From: Entonaema liquescens
Lineage: Eukaryota > Ascomycota > Sordariomycetes > Xylariales > Xylariaceae
Direction of reading: 5' to 3'
DNA length: 64,000 nucleotides
Assembly: GCA_902805475.1 (NCBI GenBank)
Contig: CADCSX010000001.1
Coordinates: 3,410,001 to 3,474,000 of the forward strand
This document shows, in pieces, positions 47,029 through 59,403 of this stretch. The notes under the pieces are model-generated. The model was not told the origin of the DNA, did not search any database, and saw nothing but the letters and a program-made list of their open reading frames with translations. Both the position numbers and the translations under genes were made by a program. Position 1 is the first letter of the stretch, and each line of letters begins with the position of its first letter.

Positions 47029-49112
47029 CTATGTCCTACGGTCCATCAAATCGAATAGGTCGATCCTCATCGCCCCATTCATGAAATCCGGAGCTACTCG
47101 ATCCATACGTCTGCCTTGGGGACGCGGACGTGGCTGTAGTGGCGGTGCACGGTGGTTTACTTCGGCGGCTGGGTCGAACGGATTCCCTGGAAAAGGCATA
47201 CCGGGCTCTCTGAAGCGGTCCGGCTCCTGGCCGGGCCCCACACGAAACATAGGGTCGGGTACGAAACGGGGTTCTGGGGGTCGATTCCTGGGTCTAAGGG
47301 GGAAACGGATGTTTGGCCCGGGCTCTCGAGGCGGAGGACCACGTCGCGCAAAGAGAGGGACCCGTGGTCTGGGCGGCGCGTCCGGATTTAGAAAGGGCAT
47401 GAAGGCTCTGCCTCCCTCGTAGTTGGGCGGGTTGTCGTGGTACTGGCACTCTTGCGTGTGTTGACACTGGAGGAAATCTTTTTCGTCCTTGTAGTAAGGC
47501 TCTAAGCATAACCAGCACCATTCATGGCCACAAATACCTTGTAGTTTACCATTAGTCCAGTGTTCTATAGCCAATATGATTAAAGAGATTGAAAACTTAC
47601 AGGTGACATGATCACATCCCGTGTATTTATTGATATTCCTCTTGCATCCTGGGCACGGTTTGCTCACTTCCTTGATATGCTTTTCGGAGGCTTCGTCATT
47701 TTTCCTTTGCCTGCGCGTTCGTTTTTCATATTCATCGCATGTCTCTCCTTTGTGCCATGGGACGTTGTGTCGTATGCAGACGTTACGCTTGCATCCTTGG
47801 CACTTCGCCTTCGAACAACCCACTGGATGGATCTGGCCTGACTCACAGCCGGGGTTCAGACACCACATAAATTCCGGGATGCTCGTAAGCAAAGCCTTCA
47901 TGGCTAGCATATCGTATCTTTCAAAGACGTCTCGGGAAGCGAAAGCCCGTACATCCTCAAATTTGAGGAGCTGGGGACACTCCGGGCATTTGAGACGATC
48001 CCACGTAGTTCTCTCTAAACTCGACGATATCCAGAGGCCGACGCAGGTCTTGCAAGTGGTAGCGTCGTGCTCGCAAGCCGCCGTTATTCTTCTCCTATTC
48101 GGCATCTCTGAGATTCTTTTCTCGTCGCTGCATACAATGCATGTCTCTGACTCAGGGACCAGCCAACTCTCCGCGCGAATGAACTTATCCTCTATGGAAC
48201 GGGGTACGTCGAAGTCGATAGTCGCCCCGGGACGGATATGATTGTTTCTTGTCACCGCCTTACCATGATACGTCAATCTGATATCTTCAGGATTTATATG
48301 ACGTCGGCGAAGCTTATTATCTGAGTAGACCGCCGCCAATATTTCGCTCTTCAGCCAGTTCTTGAGTTTTGATGTATCTGCATAGCCACGGTGGTTGACA
48401 CATGGTTTGTGACAGATGTACTGTTCGTTGAACCCCTGCAGGACGAAGTAGCCGTCGACTGGTCTCATACTGAGAATCAGATAACGGCAGAACCATGTCG
48501 CCACCTTGCGTGTCTCCCAACTGTTTCCTTCTAGCGGCCTCTCTCTTAGGCCTCCTTCCGTTTCTACCACGATCTGGTTGGCGTTTTGTATTAGACTCTC
48601 TTTAGACTTATTGGTGTCTCGTAGGAGATTTGCTACAGTCTCTCGAATACTGCCTACGGACTTTCCCGTAGTAACTTCACGAGCGATTGCTTCCCTCTGG
48701 GGCTTACGAAGCTTCACATTGGTTCCTCGCCAGATGACTCGGAACGAACCGTCGTCATCCTTGCGTACCACTCTGTATAGTAGCAGGCGTGCATCCTGGG
48801 GGATATCGTCCCCATCTAAGAGCTTGTTGTCAAAAAGAATTGCACCTCGGCGTCCTCCGGAATTTCTTGCGCTCCCTCGGGGAACCGCTTTCTCAGCGAC
48901 GTAGCCACGTGATGAAGTTGCCAGGACTCCTTAACGACAATTTTTACGGAAACCCGCTCGGTAAAGGGGTCGTCAACATCGATCAGCTCTATCCTCCTTC
49001 TTTCCTGGGAGGGTTCGCGACGCCTTGAACGATGCACGCGCCCGTCGCTGTGATGCTGTGAAGACTCCGTGTAGCGACTCGTGGAAGCGAATGGCCAACC
49101 TTGTGGAAACAT
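47029..49112 (-). CDS. RBR-type E3 ubiquitin ligase, frame broken once
   Basis: RING-between-RING ligase expected to transfer ubiquitin through a RING2 Cys intermediate. Minus strand, exons 49112-47601 and 47537-47029; about 673 aa once the one-base deficit at the A run 48832-48836 is allowed for. RING1 begins CIVCSDE with ACEHDATTCKTC and CPEC. The IBR has CLNPGCESG, CQGCKRNVCIRHN and CDEYEKRTRRQRK. RING2 starts CPGCKRNINKYTGCDHVTC and continues ICGHEWCWLC. The intron at 47538-47600 falls inside RING2, is 63 nt long and has no stop, so unspliced RNA would stay in frame. The C-terminal 120 residues are a Pro/Arg-rich disordered tail. An N-terminal domain (ERVSVKIVVKES...) resembles regions preceding RING1 in other fungal RBR proteins. 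Confidence 0.85.
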
Positions 49113-50649
49113 GGCTGAACTTGCGGGTTAATTAAGAGTCGCAGATGGCCTTTGGTGCTAGGGAATAGATATAGCTGCTTGACACCGATGCATGTGGCAG
49201 AATTGGACTGGCTAGAAATGGTACGGCCAATTAAACGAATGGTGAAAATATTAAGCAAAATAATTTACTTATTCGCAAATTTTCCGATCCCGAATCATTA
49301 TTCAAATGAAGCTCCTGAATAGAGTCAGAGCTTTGCACAACGCCACAGCCTATGATATTCCAAGGCTTCTGCGGGGCAAGTTGTAAGTCCAGTCCTATAA
49401 GGAGAGAGAGATGTATTCCCTGGGGCTTCTCTAGGTTAGCGCTTGAGTACCTACCTATCTACCTAATGCATCGCATCCTCAAAGTTAGTACCTTATCTAC
49501 CGCCGGTGATCCATGAGTGTCTCAGGTACTCTCAGGCACCCAATTGGGTGGCAAGCTTCCACCGCTTCGTTGGGTGGTGCGGTGGTGCGGTGGCACCAGG
49601 CACTACGTGAAGCCACGTGAGACAGTGAAGCACGAAAGTGAGCTGTAACCAACCGTAACCCACTGGGGGTATCATGTAAGCTTCCTCGAACAGCTGTGAT
49701 TCGAAGCGGAAGTACCACCCAGAAGACAGCATTTCAAACTGTCGAGTTGGCCGGCTGTAACCATACAACATACAGAGAAGAACCCACGAATGACTAACAA
49801 GGTGATGATGTACATGCATCTATGTAAGACATCCCTCGTTGTAAATATTCCTCATATCTGATAATCCCCGTTTTGCAAATAAGATATCCCACTTCCGCGC
49901 ACACTGACACCTGTTGTTGCGACCGGTACTAGTTCCGCTCCAACTATCCAATTCTCGCCATCAAGCGTCTGCCAAAGTGCTGTTTGAAATTATCTCAAAT
50001 TAGATGATCTATTTTCATAACATATTGTTCGGGAACTTACTTAGAGTAATATATAAGGCAAATAATACACGTGCTACAGCAAGAGGATCGAAGGAAGCTT
50101 ATCCATCGCGTGGTGGTGTGAACTAAAATTGAGGGACTACGTTAGGTAAGTAAAGGGATTCCGTGCTTCTATGACATGTAATTTAAAGACCGACTTTGAG
50201 TAAGATAGTTATGGAATTGAATAGCTTATTTCTTACATAGTACCTACTAGAATACTTATATATATATAAAGAAACATTTGTTTACATGAGATTGAACGTG
50301 AGTTTCTTAAGATGACTTTAGGAAAAATCTAAATGGTGGAACTCACTTAAAGGACATTGATATGAACCCCACATCTTACAATTAAAAGGTTGAAACTCAA
50401 CTCAAAGACTCAGCATCATTTGCCTTAAAAATTTCTTTACTTTTAAAAAAAAGAAAAGAAAAAGGAAAAGAAAAAAATAATTTAAAAGTTTAGTTCTCGT
50501 GCGTCTCGCTGTTACGAATTTGACCTATAATCACAGTTACGATTGGGCACTCAGTCTACCTTTTCAAGGCAAATGCCGCCAAGATACTTGCCTAGGGGGA
50601 GTACCATGGGTTATGATTCTACACAATACAAGTAGGCATTTTAATCGAT
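49113..50649. other. Gene-free spacer with purine-rich tract
   Basis: No credible gene. Contains a short GGTGC-repeat stretch (TGGGTGGTGCGGTGGTGCGG near 49571) and an A/G-only tract around 50440-50476. AT-rich with TATATATATA near 50260. Confidence 0.5.
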
Positions 50650-52256
50650 TTACATGTTTAAGAAGAGAAAATCGGTTGATTCATCCGTCACTCTATCAAC
50701 AAGAATGAGTTGACCACCAGGACGTACAGCAGGCAAGAATATCTTGATCCAATTAGGCTCCCCCTCTATCTCATCCACACGCTCGATGAGTTCCGCCGAG
50801 TATGCATCATAGCTAGTATCAAAGCCATAACTCTTTAAGCCAGCAATAACTAATAACTTCAATCGCAACCAACGTCCCATTTCCCGTGCCCGCCTTATGA
50901 TTTCGCCCTTGCCGATACACCCGCGATCGGTGTTAAGATTATGGCTATATATGCGTAAATCAAGGAGGACGCTCTCCAGCATAGGCATCTGCGACCAAGA
51001 TAGCCAAAGAGGTGAGCCTCGATCCAGGTCTATAACAAAATCGAGGGCTTCCAGGTTGGCGTTACTTATTTCGACCTCCGGTCCGACCATACTACGAGCA
51101 TCAACCCTCATGAGACTCAGCGGTGAACGAACTATAACATGACGTAAAAGTTTGAAAACGTGAGGCGAACCACTTGGCATCACTCTCTTTTGAGCTCCAG
51201 GATCCTCATCATCATAGGGAAGAATATCCCGAGAACGTTCCCCCCGGATAGGAAAATCATCTCGCCAGTGCCTAAGAAAAGACTCCTCTGCGATATTATC
51301 AGGGAGGCTGTCCGCAGCCAGTTCAAAAATCTGCGCCCCCCCGAGGAGGAATGCCCTGATGGTCTCATTTGCACAATATTTATTAATTCCTAGCTGACGG
51401 CGGTTCAGAAACTTGACTGGGAGCAAGATATGATTGCCATCTTCATGTCCAAAGCTCGTCAGAAGTGTAGCTGCTTCTCCGGGCATTCCTCGCACGTACC
51501 TGACAATTCTCGTCAGATCAAACGAATTATCGAGCAGTGGGTTATATGGCTTACATGCGTCCCAGTCAGGCACCAGTAGATGCAGAGCACACTGGCATCC
51601 CGAACCCAGTCCTTCGGAAAAAACCGACGAAATAATTTCGGGGGGAAGCGAAACATGGACGTCCACTTCTATCCTCCGCTTCTTCTTTTCTCGGGGGTCT
51701 TCATCTAGTGAATCGCGTTTACGCTTTTGACCCCCAGGCCTAAGTTCAATGCCCAGGCTTCGGTTGCTTCCATCACGAGAGTCTAGGGATCGAACTTCGG
51801 CCACCTTGGCTATATTAGAAAATGAGCTTCGTGAACGCGAACGATTCGAGGAGGCCACTGACGTTTCTTCTACGTCGGGCCGAAAGGGGGAATAAATACC
51901 GGATTCTGCCTCTGTACGAACATGCGCATTGCCTCGTTCTCGCGGGCTATCTGTTGTCGGAGTCTTTCCCTTTGAAGTTCGTCTTCCAGTTGCTCGGAGG
52001 TCATCGATTTCTGTGACCATTTATTCTTGCACTTCTCACAGGTGTACTGAACGAGGCCAGGAAGCCCTAAAATCTTATAATTATGAAGCTTGGGATGAAA
52101 TCGTGACGTACACACTAAAAGTTCAGATGCGTCAGCTGCAGCTAGTTGAAAAGTCCTAGGTCTGTGTTTGGATGACGAGGTATGACTTTTCCAGATTGCC
52201 CTCTTCGCGTAGGTAGGTTCTCTAGGCATAACCACAGGCATACTCATGGAGGACAT
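50650..52256 (-). CDS. Conserved hypothetical protein with a CxxC element, frame broken once
   Basis: Not recognised as a named family. Minus strand, single exon from the ATG at 52256, about 535 aa after allowing for a one-base deficit in the run at 51883-51890, where two overlapping frames meet. The N-terminal part has RFHPKLHNYKILGLPG, then VQYTCEKCKNKW, a zinc-ribbon-like CxxC, followed by a coiled coil (SEQLEDELQRERLRQQIARE). A Ser/Arg-rich linker and a bipartite basic stretch KKKRRIEV suggest a nuclear protein. The C-terminal 350 residues are globular with Leu-rich strands (LIVRSPLSLMRVDARS-like, LEALDFVIDLDRG, MLESVLLDLRIYSH) reminiscent of fungal F-box/LRR-like proteins, but I cannot confirm that. 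Confidence 0.65.
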
Positions 52257-54137
52257 ATCGGCAACGTTGTAGGATAGATGTAGATTCGCGTGACTATGGA
52301 CCAGTCATGTATGGTTAGAGATTGAAATATGATGGGCACTTTGAACACATATATAAGCTTTGTTCCTCAAAAGATAAACCAACTGTGTGGGTTTAGAACG
52401 TGTTTCCGTACAGATATAGCCTTAAACTAGGTGATTATAGTAGAACCTTCGTTTGTTAGTGCACGAACTATTTGCTCGTTTCGTTTTTACATATACAAGA
52501 ATTATTATGGAAGCCCCTTTAAAACCCTGTTTTACTTCCAGGACAACAGCTGTTGGATTGCTTCCAACTTTTCGAAGAAACCATTTAATTCTGTTTCTTT
52601 ACCTAAGTGCTGATATCGTCGTTGTTGTATCGAGGATTCTTCAATGTTTTTCCGTCCACAGCCTCACAGTCCCATCATACCGTAGTCTAAATCAACATAG
52701 CACAGATGCTAGGCACCTAACCAAGACATTTGAAGAGTCTTTTCGTGGTTAAACTCAAGAAAAAGACCGTGGCCAATGGTTGGTATCACATACATTAAGA
52801 ACAGATTTAAGCGTCATTCTAGCTACACAGCTACCTATAATTAAACAAAGACCTCCTAGAACCTGTAGGTCCAGCTAAGAACCTATAAGTCCAACTAAGA
52901 GCCTGACTGCATTCTGGTTTAGATATCAGGATGTAATCATTATCTTCAGCCTTGAATTGTTCTAGGATTAAGCTTTTCGCCAAGTAATGAGGTTCCTGAC
53001 AAAGGATGTGTTTCCTGTTCTTTAAAAAGATCAGACAAAACTCTTCAAACACAATTTAAGTTCGACTAACTATACTATTATTCTAGCCTCATACGGTTAA
53101 GGAGTCTAGCTAAAATATGACTTGCTCAATGTTGAACACTATTGGCTGCATGAATCTTATACCTACAATAGAACGCCCACCGTCGGATGGGTGGGATAAA
53201 TTTCTGGTATTCGTGCTTTAAGGGAGTCACGGATTGCATAATACACTGCTCATAATCTTAGAGGCGCATCAATATCAATAGATCGTTCTTTGAGGCGCAG
53301 TGAACATGACACCGTACGTAAGATTCTTGGTCGAATGTAGTATTAAGATGTTAGATCCACGCGTCACAGTCCTATGCGACTAGGATATACTACGGCGATA
53401 ATAGCAAGATTATACTAAATCATCATTAGCTCTTGGCTGTGTCAATATCCGCTACTCTTTTCGCAGCTAATAATTCATAACTCCGGCGGTGTAGATGCAA
53501 GGTACATACGGGACTTTGACGCACGGTTGGGGTTTAGTTTAGGCATAAATATAAGACGCTTGTTCTAACTCATTTGATGTTAGTGATCCGTTCCAACCCA
53601 GCCCGTTATGAATTCGGACTTAAGCGCTATGTACGGTAAAGTTGAGGGGATTAGGTAGTTATGAAACTGTAAAATAGGTATTTAAAAGAGTTCATCACAA
53701 GCGCCTCATAGGACGCAACCAACTCAGTAGTTCTATGTCCAGACACAATTCAAGACAGGAGATCTTATACTGTTACCTTAGGTATTATAAGCATGGAAGT
53801 AATGTCTTTTTCTTGTTAAAAAGCCTAGCCAACCTATTTTATAAGCTTATTCAGATCTGACCCTGGCCAAGAATTCCAGATAAGTAAGAATTTGGAATGT
53901 TCAAACCTCTTAATGACATATAGCTAAGTTGAATCTCATTGGTCTGCTCGCACCTGCGCCTTGACGATCCACCAGAATGTTACTCCACGTTTCGAGATAT
54001 TAATTACAAACTTCCGTCCCGTTGGTGCCTACAGTACTGGTACTACACGAAGAAGAGCAACTCGCATTCGGTGGATATCTTAAAGCTCGGAGCTATAACA
54101 AAATACCAACCGTGCATATTTTAAGTTACTGTGAAAA
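52257..54137. other. 1.9-kb gene-free spacer
   Basis: AT-rich, with short frames only (for example 52453-52752 plus, 52831-53052 minus) that lack recognisable features. A short near-tandem duplication, AGAACCTATAAGTCCAACTA-like, lies near 52858-52900. Confidence 0.45.
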
Positions 54138-55752
54138 ATGGCTCGGAAAGGGAGTCACAAAGTTAGGACGGGATGTCTAACCTGCAAGTATGTTCTAATT
54201 GAGTTAACTCCGACCAATTAGCGACTATGATTAACATCTAATAGAGCACGCAAGGTGAAGTGTGACGAAAACAAGCCGCATTGCAACCGTTGTATTACTA
54301 CTGGGCGCGTATGTAGCGGCTACCTCACTAAACCGAGCTCAGGGCTACTCTGGCAACGGCCCCGTCAGCTATTCCAGAGTATAGACAAACCTAGTGAGGG
54401 GAGAGCCCTGCAATTCTTCTGCGAGAAGACGGCCCAGTTTTTGTCTGGGGCTACCGATCCGTACTTCTGGACCCATCTAGTTATGCAGTTCAGCAATTTT
54501 GAACCCGCAGTTAGACACTCAGTTATAGCGATAAGTTCGTTATACGAGCAGTTTCAAGCCGAGGGCGAAAATACCTATTCAGGGGGTTCAGCTGAGAGAT
54601 AATAGCCTTGCACTGCAGCATTACAATGCTGCTATTCGCGAACTTAAGACAACGGACAACCGACCCCTAGTGCTGCTAGTCTGCATTCTTTTCATATGCA
54701 TCGAATTTCTACAGTCCAACAAAGAAGCAGCCATACAACATTGCAAGCATGGCATTGCTCTGCTCGACCGCGCTGACTACTCCTGGGCAAGAGAGCATTT
54801 ATTACCCGTATTCCGGCGTCTAAGCTCATTCCCATTCTTCTTCGGAGCAGGGTCTATGGATTTCCCCGACCTTGTTTCTGTAGAAAGCCCTCTTCCGGCA
54901 TCCTTCAACGATTTTGCCGATGCAGCGTCAGCATTAGATTCCCTGCAAAGTCGGACACTGCGTGTTATAAGATGGGGAGATTCGTACCGTTTTGGAGACT
55001 TACGGTACAAAACAGTACCCTCTGGCCACCTGGAAGAACAAAAGGCTGTCATGAGTCTCTTAGACGAATGGCAAGTACTATTCGAAAGCCTAGACTCTAG
55101 GTCGATGCTACCGGCCACACCTACGACGGAATGGTACAATTTGGGTATAGACTTCATCGAAGTGATGTCCCGTGCGATTCTACTAGTGCGCTATGAACTC
55201 AGTCGAATCACGCTAGCAATAGCCTTTGAGGCTGATGAAATGTGTTACGACCAGTACTTGAGCACTTTTCAACGGGCGCTCGATTCATGCTCACTCGTTG
55301 ACCTAATTATTCCCGATGCAGCTCGAATCCCGGTTTCACAACGTGAGCCCAAGTTCATCTTTGAGACAGGCTTCACAGTGTGGCTTCACCTCATCGCAAC
55401 AAAATGCCGAGACTTAGCCATACGACTAGAAGCCTTACGCTTAATTAAAGTAATTGGTGTTCAACGAGAAAACTTGTGGGAAATGGACCAGATGTATGCG
55501 CTAGCCCGGCGAGTCATCGAGATTGAGCACGGTGTGATACTAGACGAGGCTGGCCAGCCTGCCACAACGGTGAGATACCCTGGTTTACCGCCGGACGAGA
55601 GAAGGGTGCGATCGACCACCATGGAACCGAAGCCATCGGTATATATCGATTTAAATGGAAGGGAAACGTGTGGGTGGACGGTAGGATTCATTATGCGGGA
55701 TGAGCAGGATGCAATTGTGACCCGCACGGAATTTGTCACTACTTATGTCTAA
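54138..55752 (+). CDS. Zn2Cys6 transcription factor, frame broken once
   Basis: Fungal binuclear zinc cluster regulator, nuclear. Two exons, 54138-54187 and 54245-55752. The intron splits the zinc cluster; Cys residues are 13, 16, 23, 30, 33 and 40 (CLTCKARKVKC, CNRC). The rest is a fungal-specific regulatory domain: LQFFCEKTAQFLSGATDPYF, ILFICIEFLQSNKEAAIQH and CKHGIALLD, like the DUF3468/Fungal_trans_2-type factors. A run of five G at 54592-54596 puts the two frames out of register; removing one base from the count gives 518 aa. It lies about 20 kb from the PKS and beyond several conserved genes, so it is not evidently the cluster's regulator. Confidence 0.85.
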
Positions 55753-56851
55753 TGCCTACGCAGTGTGGGCAGTTTATCCTGTTCCAAGACAGGTATAGCA
55801 CCTTGTATAATTAACGAAGAGCTTGATTCTCTAGAGATACGGTGGTTTCAGCTTAGTCAAAACTCGGCAGTGCTGGTTGTACTATCAGGAAACACGGGTA
55901 AGATAGGGGGGAGGTAGTCAATGTAATCGCTAAGACCTTTATAGTACCTATGCTTTTCTTCAGAGCGACGCAAAACATAATAGTCGCAACAAACTAATGT
56001 GCTGAACCGTGGGATCCTTGCTACTTTCCTTTAACTTAACTACACAGACTTTGCATTAACAATGATAAAGTGTGCCTTAGGTAGTTTTCAGATGGCAGTT
56101 TTTACTGCACTCCTATTACTTTGCTCATACTAATTCGTTACAGGCTTAATTGTGTATTCAGTAACCTCATTTTCTCTTACAAGATTTTGATCAGCGGTTA
56201 TACCCGAGAGGTACGCTAGGACGTTGAGATGGCTATGCTGGGTTCCCTTTTCCTCTAGGCAAGAGCCGGTCATACTGACAATATAAATAGCCATCGGACT
56301 CCCACCTGTGCTGTATTTAAAGATCGGTAAGCTCCCATTTTAAACAACATATGTCTTAAATTTCATACAAATATCTCGACTGTATTTGTCGGCATCATAC
56401 TACCTATTTCCTTGTTCACCATCCCATCCCATCTTACATATTAGATTTGTAATATTGTCATTGAATGTTGACCATCGAAACGCTCAAGGACTATTCATAC
56501 AAGATAGGTCTCTTTGAAAATAGCTACCTTCTTATTTCACCTCAAATTTTCAACTTAATATGAATATAGTTTCAAGCAATGCCATCAGTTAGGATGCAAA
56601 GGCATGATGTTATACCCCTTAAGAAGATAGTCTTGATAGATGCATTACGACTTCCTTCGACAGAGCAGTCAGATCCGTTAAGTGCCACCAAATCAAGCCA
56701 CGATCATTCGCCACAGAGCTCACCGTATCTTCTTTATCTAACCTGAAAGAGTATAGCGTTATCTCCCTAGTGACGGGACAAAACAAACCGTCCTCCTATC
56801 TTCCTCTATTCCTATCTTCTCATTCATTCAAATCGATTAGAAGACGTGAAC
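55753..56851. other. Spacer upstream of the M28 aminopeptidase
   Basis: No gene seen; AT-rich. The last 150 bases are C/T-rich (TTCCTCTATTCCTATCTTCT), a common feature just upstream of fungal start codons. Confidence 0.5.
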
Positions 56852-58509
56852 ATGATGGCACTAACACGTCGTTGGTCTCGAACTCTTTTATTCGCGGTGC
56901 TGGGCACTGCCACAGCATCAGAGTTTCAAATACCTTTGGTAGCGCATAAACCACCAGAAGCAGGAAACGCGCTTACCAGGCCATTGATTAACACCGAAGA
57001 CCTACAGGCTAGCATCAAGATTGAGAACCTTGTTGAGCGCGCCAAGAGTCTATATAGCATTGCAGAGCTTTCGGAACCAGAGTATGGACACCCAACCCGA
57101 GTTATTGGAAGCGAGGGTACGTATTAATATGAATGAATCCAAACGGATGGGTATCAACGGCGCGTCTAACTCATTACAGGTCATAGCGCCACCTTGGACT
57201 ACATCTATTCTGCTATAGAGAAACTCGGCGGTTACTACACTCTTTCGAAACAGCCATTTCCGGCTGTTATGGGAAATGTCCACGAGTCTCGTTTAGTCAT
57301 TGGTCATGAAGTTCCCAAGTCTGCTTTTCCGATGTCACTGACTCCCCCAACGTCTAACAAGCAACCTGTATATGGTGATCTTATTTTTGTGGAAAACGAA
57401 GGATGCGATGCATCCGACTATCCATCTAACGTAACCGGAAATGTCGCTTTTATCCTTCGGGGCAAGTGCTCCTTTGGCGCCAAATCAGAGCTCGCCGGCA
57501 AGGCGGGTGCAGTGGCAGCAATTGTGTACAACTACGCTTCTGGGCCACTTTCTGGTACCTTGGAGAGTCCCACTCCTGACCATGTGGCTACATTCGGCTT
57601 ATCAGGTGAGGACGCCGGTCCCATACTTGAGAAGTTAAAGAAGGGCGAAGTAATCGATTCAATCGCATATATCGACTCGGAGGTTAAGAAGATTGAAACG
57701 ACGAACATCATTGCTCAGACCGTGGAAGGCGACCCAGATAATTGCGTCATGCTTGGAGGTCATAGCGATAGCGTCTCCGAGGGTCCGGGGATTAACGACG
57801 ACGGATCCGGTAGCATAACTCTGCTCGAAGTTGCCACGCAATTAACTAAATTTAGCGTCAACAACTGTGTGCGTTTTGCTTGGTGGGCTGGAGAAGAGGA
57901 AGGTCTCCTCGGCTCAGACTATTATGTCGAAGTCTTACCGAAGGAGGAGAACCTAAAGATCCGCCTTTTCATGGACTATGACATGATGGGTAGCCCGAAC
58001 TTCGCCTACCAGGTCTACAATGCGACAAACACCGCAAATCCTGAAGGTTCGGAGCAGTTAAGGAACCTATACGTTGATTGGTATAACGCACAGGGACTTA
58101 ATCACACCTTTATTCCGTTCGACGGACGTAGTGATTACGATGCTTTTATACGCAACGGTATCCCTGGAGGAGGCATTGCGACGGGTGCTGAGGGTCACAA
58201 GACCAAAGAGGAGGAAGCTATGTTTGGCGGTAAAGCAGGCGAATGGTACGATCCTTGCTACCATCAGCTATGTGACGATATTGGCAATGTCAATTCAACC
58301 GCTTGGCTGGTAAACACTAAAGTTAGTCCCTTATCTACATTGGCCTCTATATTTAAGTTCTTTATTGCTGATATTTCTCATAGCTTGTTGCTCACTCCGT
58401 GGCCACCTTTGCTGCCTCGTTCAAGGATTTCCCTGAGAGATCGAACACAACAGTATTGGAAGCCAGTGGATCTCGCCCCAAATACCACGGTCATCGCCTT
58501 GTTCTGTGA
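56852..58509 (+). CDS. Secreted M28 aminopeptidase (aminopeptidase Y / leucine aminopeptidase type)
   Basis: Zinc exopeptidase removing N-terminal residues, probably extracellular or vacuolar. Three exons, 56852-57116, 57180-58321 and 58384-58509, give 510 aa with an intact frame; Met2 is an alternative start. The signal peptide is about residues 1-23 (TLLFAVLGTATAS). A protease-associated (PA) domain spans about 125-240 (GDLIFVENEGC; AFILRGKCSFGAKSELA). Metal ligands and catalytic residues: His283 in GGHSDSV, Asp295 in GINDDGSGS, Glu327-328 in WWAGEEEGLLGS, Asp in FMDYDMMGS, and His in CYHQLCDD. Several NxS/T sites suit secretion. The third exon supplies the usual helical C-terminus (VAHSVATFAASFKDFPERS). 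Neighbours are unrelated. Confidence 0.92.
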
Positions 58510-59403
58510 GTGCAGCTCGACTACACATAGAATTTCTACCATTTAATCACTAGAATATTTAATTATGAATTATTTCAAGTTGTGACCCCCAGCGCAACTC
58601 AATACCGAATCGCACGTGTGCCTTCTTTGTTAGTTTGGCACCGGCTACCGATGGGAGCCTACAGCAATGAACTTACTGGTATAGCACGAAGCTACACTGG
58701 TAATCATGAGCGTTGCCCGAGCACATGGAGGCATTGTACAGATAAGACTAAATGTGTTACAATATTGTACACGTAAATAAATAGGTGATATGTGTACACT
58801 GATCTGTGCGCCTCGTAAGTATTTACAAATTGGAGAGGTAGGTTTAGCATTCTAACGGGCTATACATGTTTAACTAACCTCATTGCAGGCCTTTGAGGCT
58901 GTCTAATAATGCTAACATGTCGCCTAAATAACCACGCAACCAGCTAACAGAGATCGGGGACGCGTGACGCCGCGAGTGACTCGAAGTACTAGTGTATCAC
59001 AGTTACCGAAATTCGTACGGCGTATATATCAACGTGGTGTCATTTCTATCTTATGCTTCGGCGTGGAATATAGTCTCCTGTAGGAACAACACCGTTGTCC
59101 CACGGCGTAACTCTTCCACAAACCGTCCTCCCTCTAAATCAGTAGTTTCTATAGCCACGTTCCGTTTCCAATGGTGAATCCAATCGGGTCACTATGAATC
59201 ACCGAAAATAACGTAACCCTACTGCTCTTGCTAAGGTGCTTCTAAGTCGATTCCAAATGTGAATATCTTTCAACGGCACTCTGAGGAGAACTAAGCTATA
59301 TATAAATCTGTTGCACTTCGCACAGCTCCCGTCCTTATTTTCCCCCCTGACCTCCATGTCCCTACGGTAGATCTCATGAACCGTTTGCCTTTCTCCGAAC
59401 GAA
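58510..59403. other. Spacer upstream of the thaumatin-like gene
   Basis: No gene seen. Short frames at 58582-58776 and 58992-59177 are not supported. Confidence 0.45.

Noticed and set aside
49497..49819. Minus-strand open frames over the GGTGC repeat stretch
   Set aside because: The composition is driven by the local repeat and no domain is seen.
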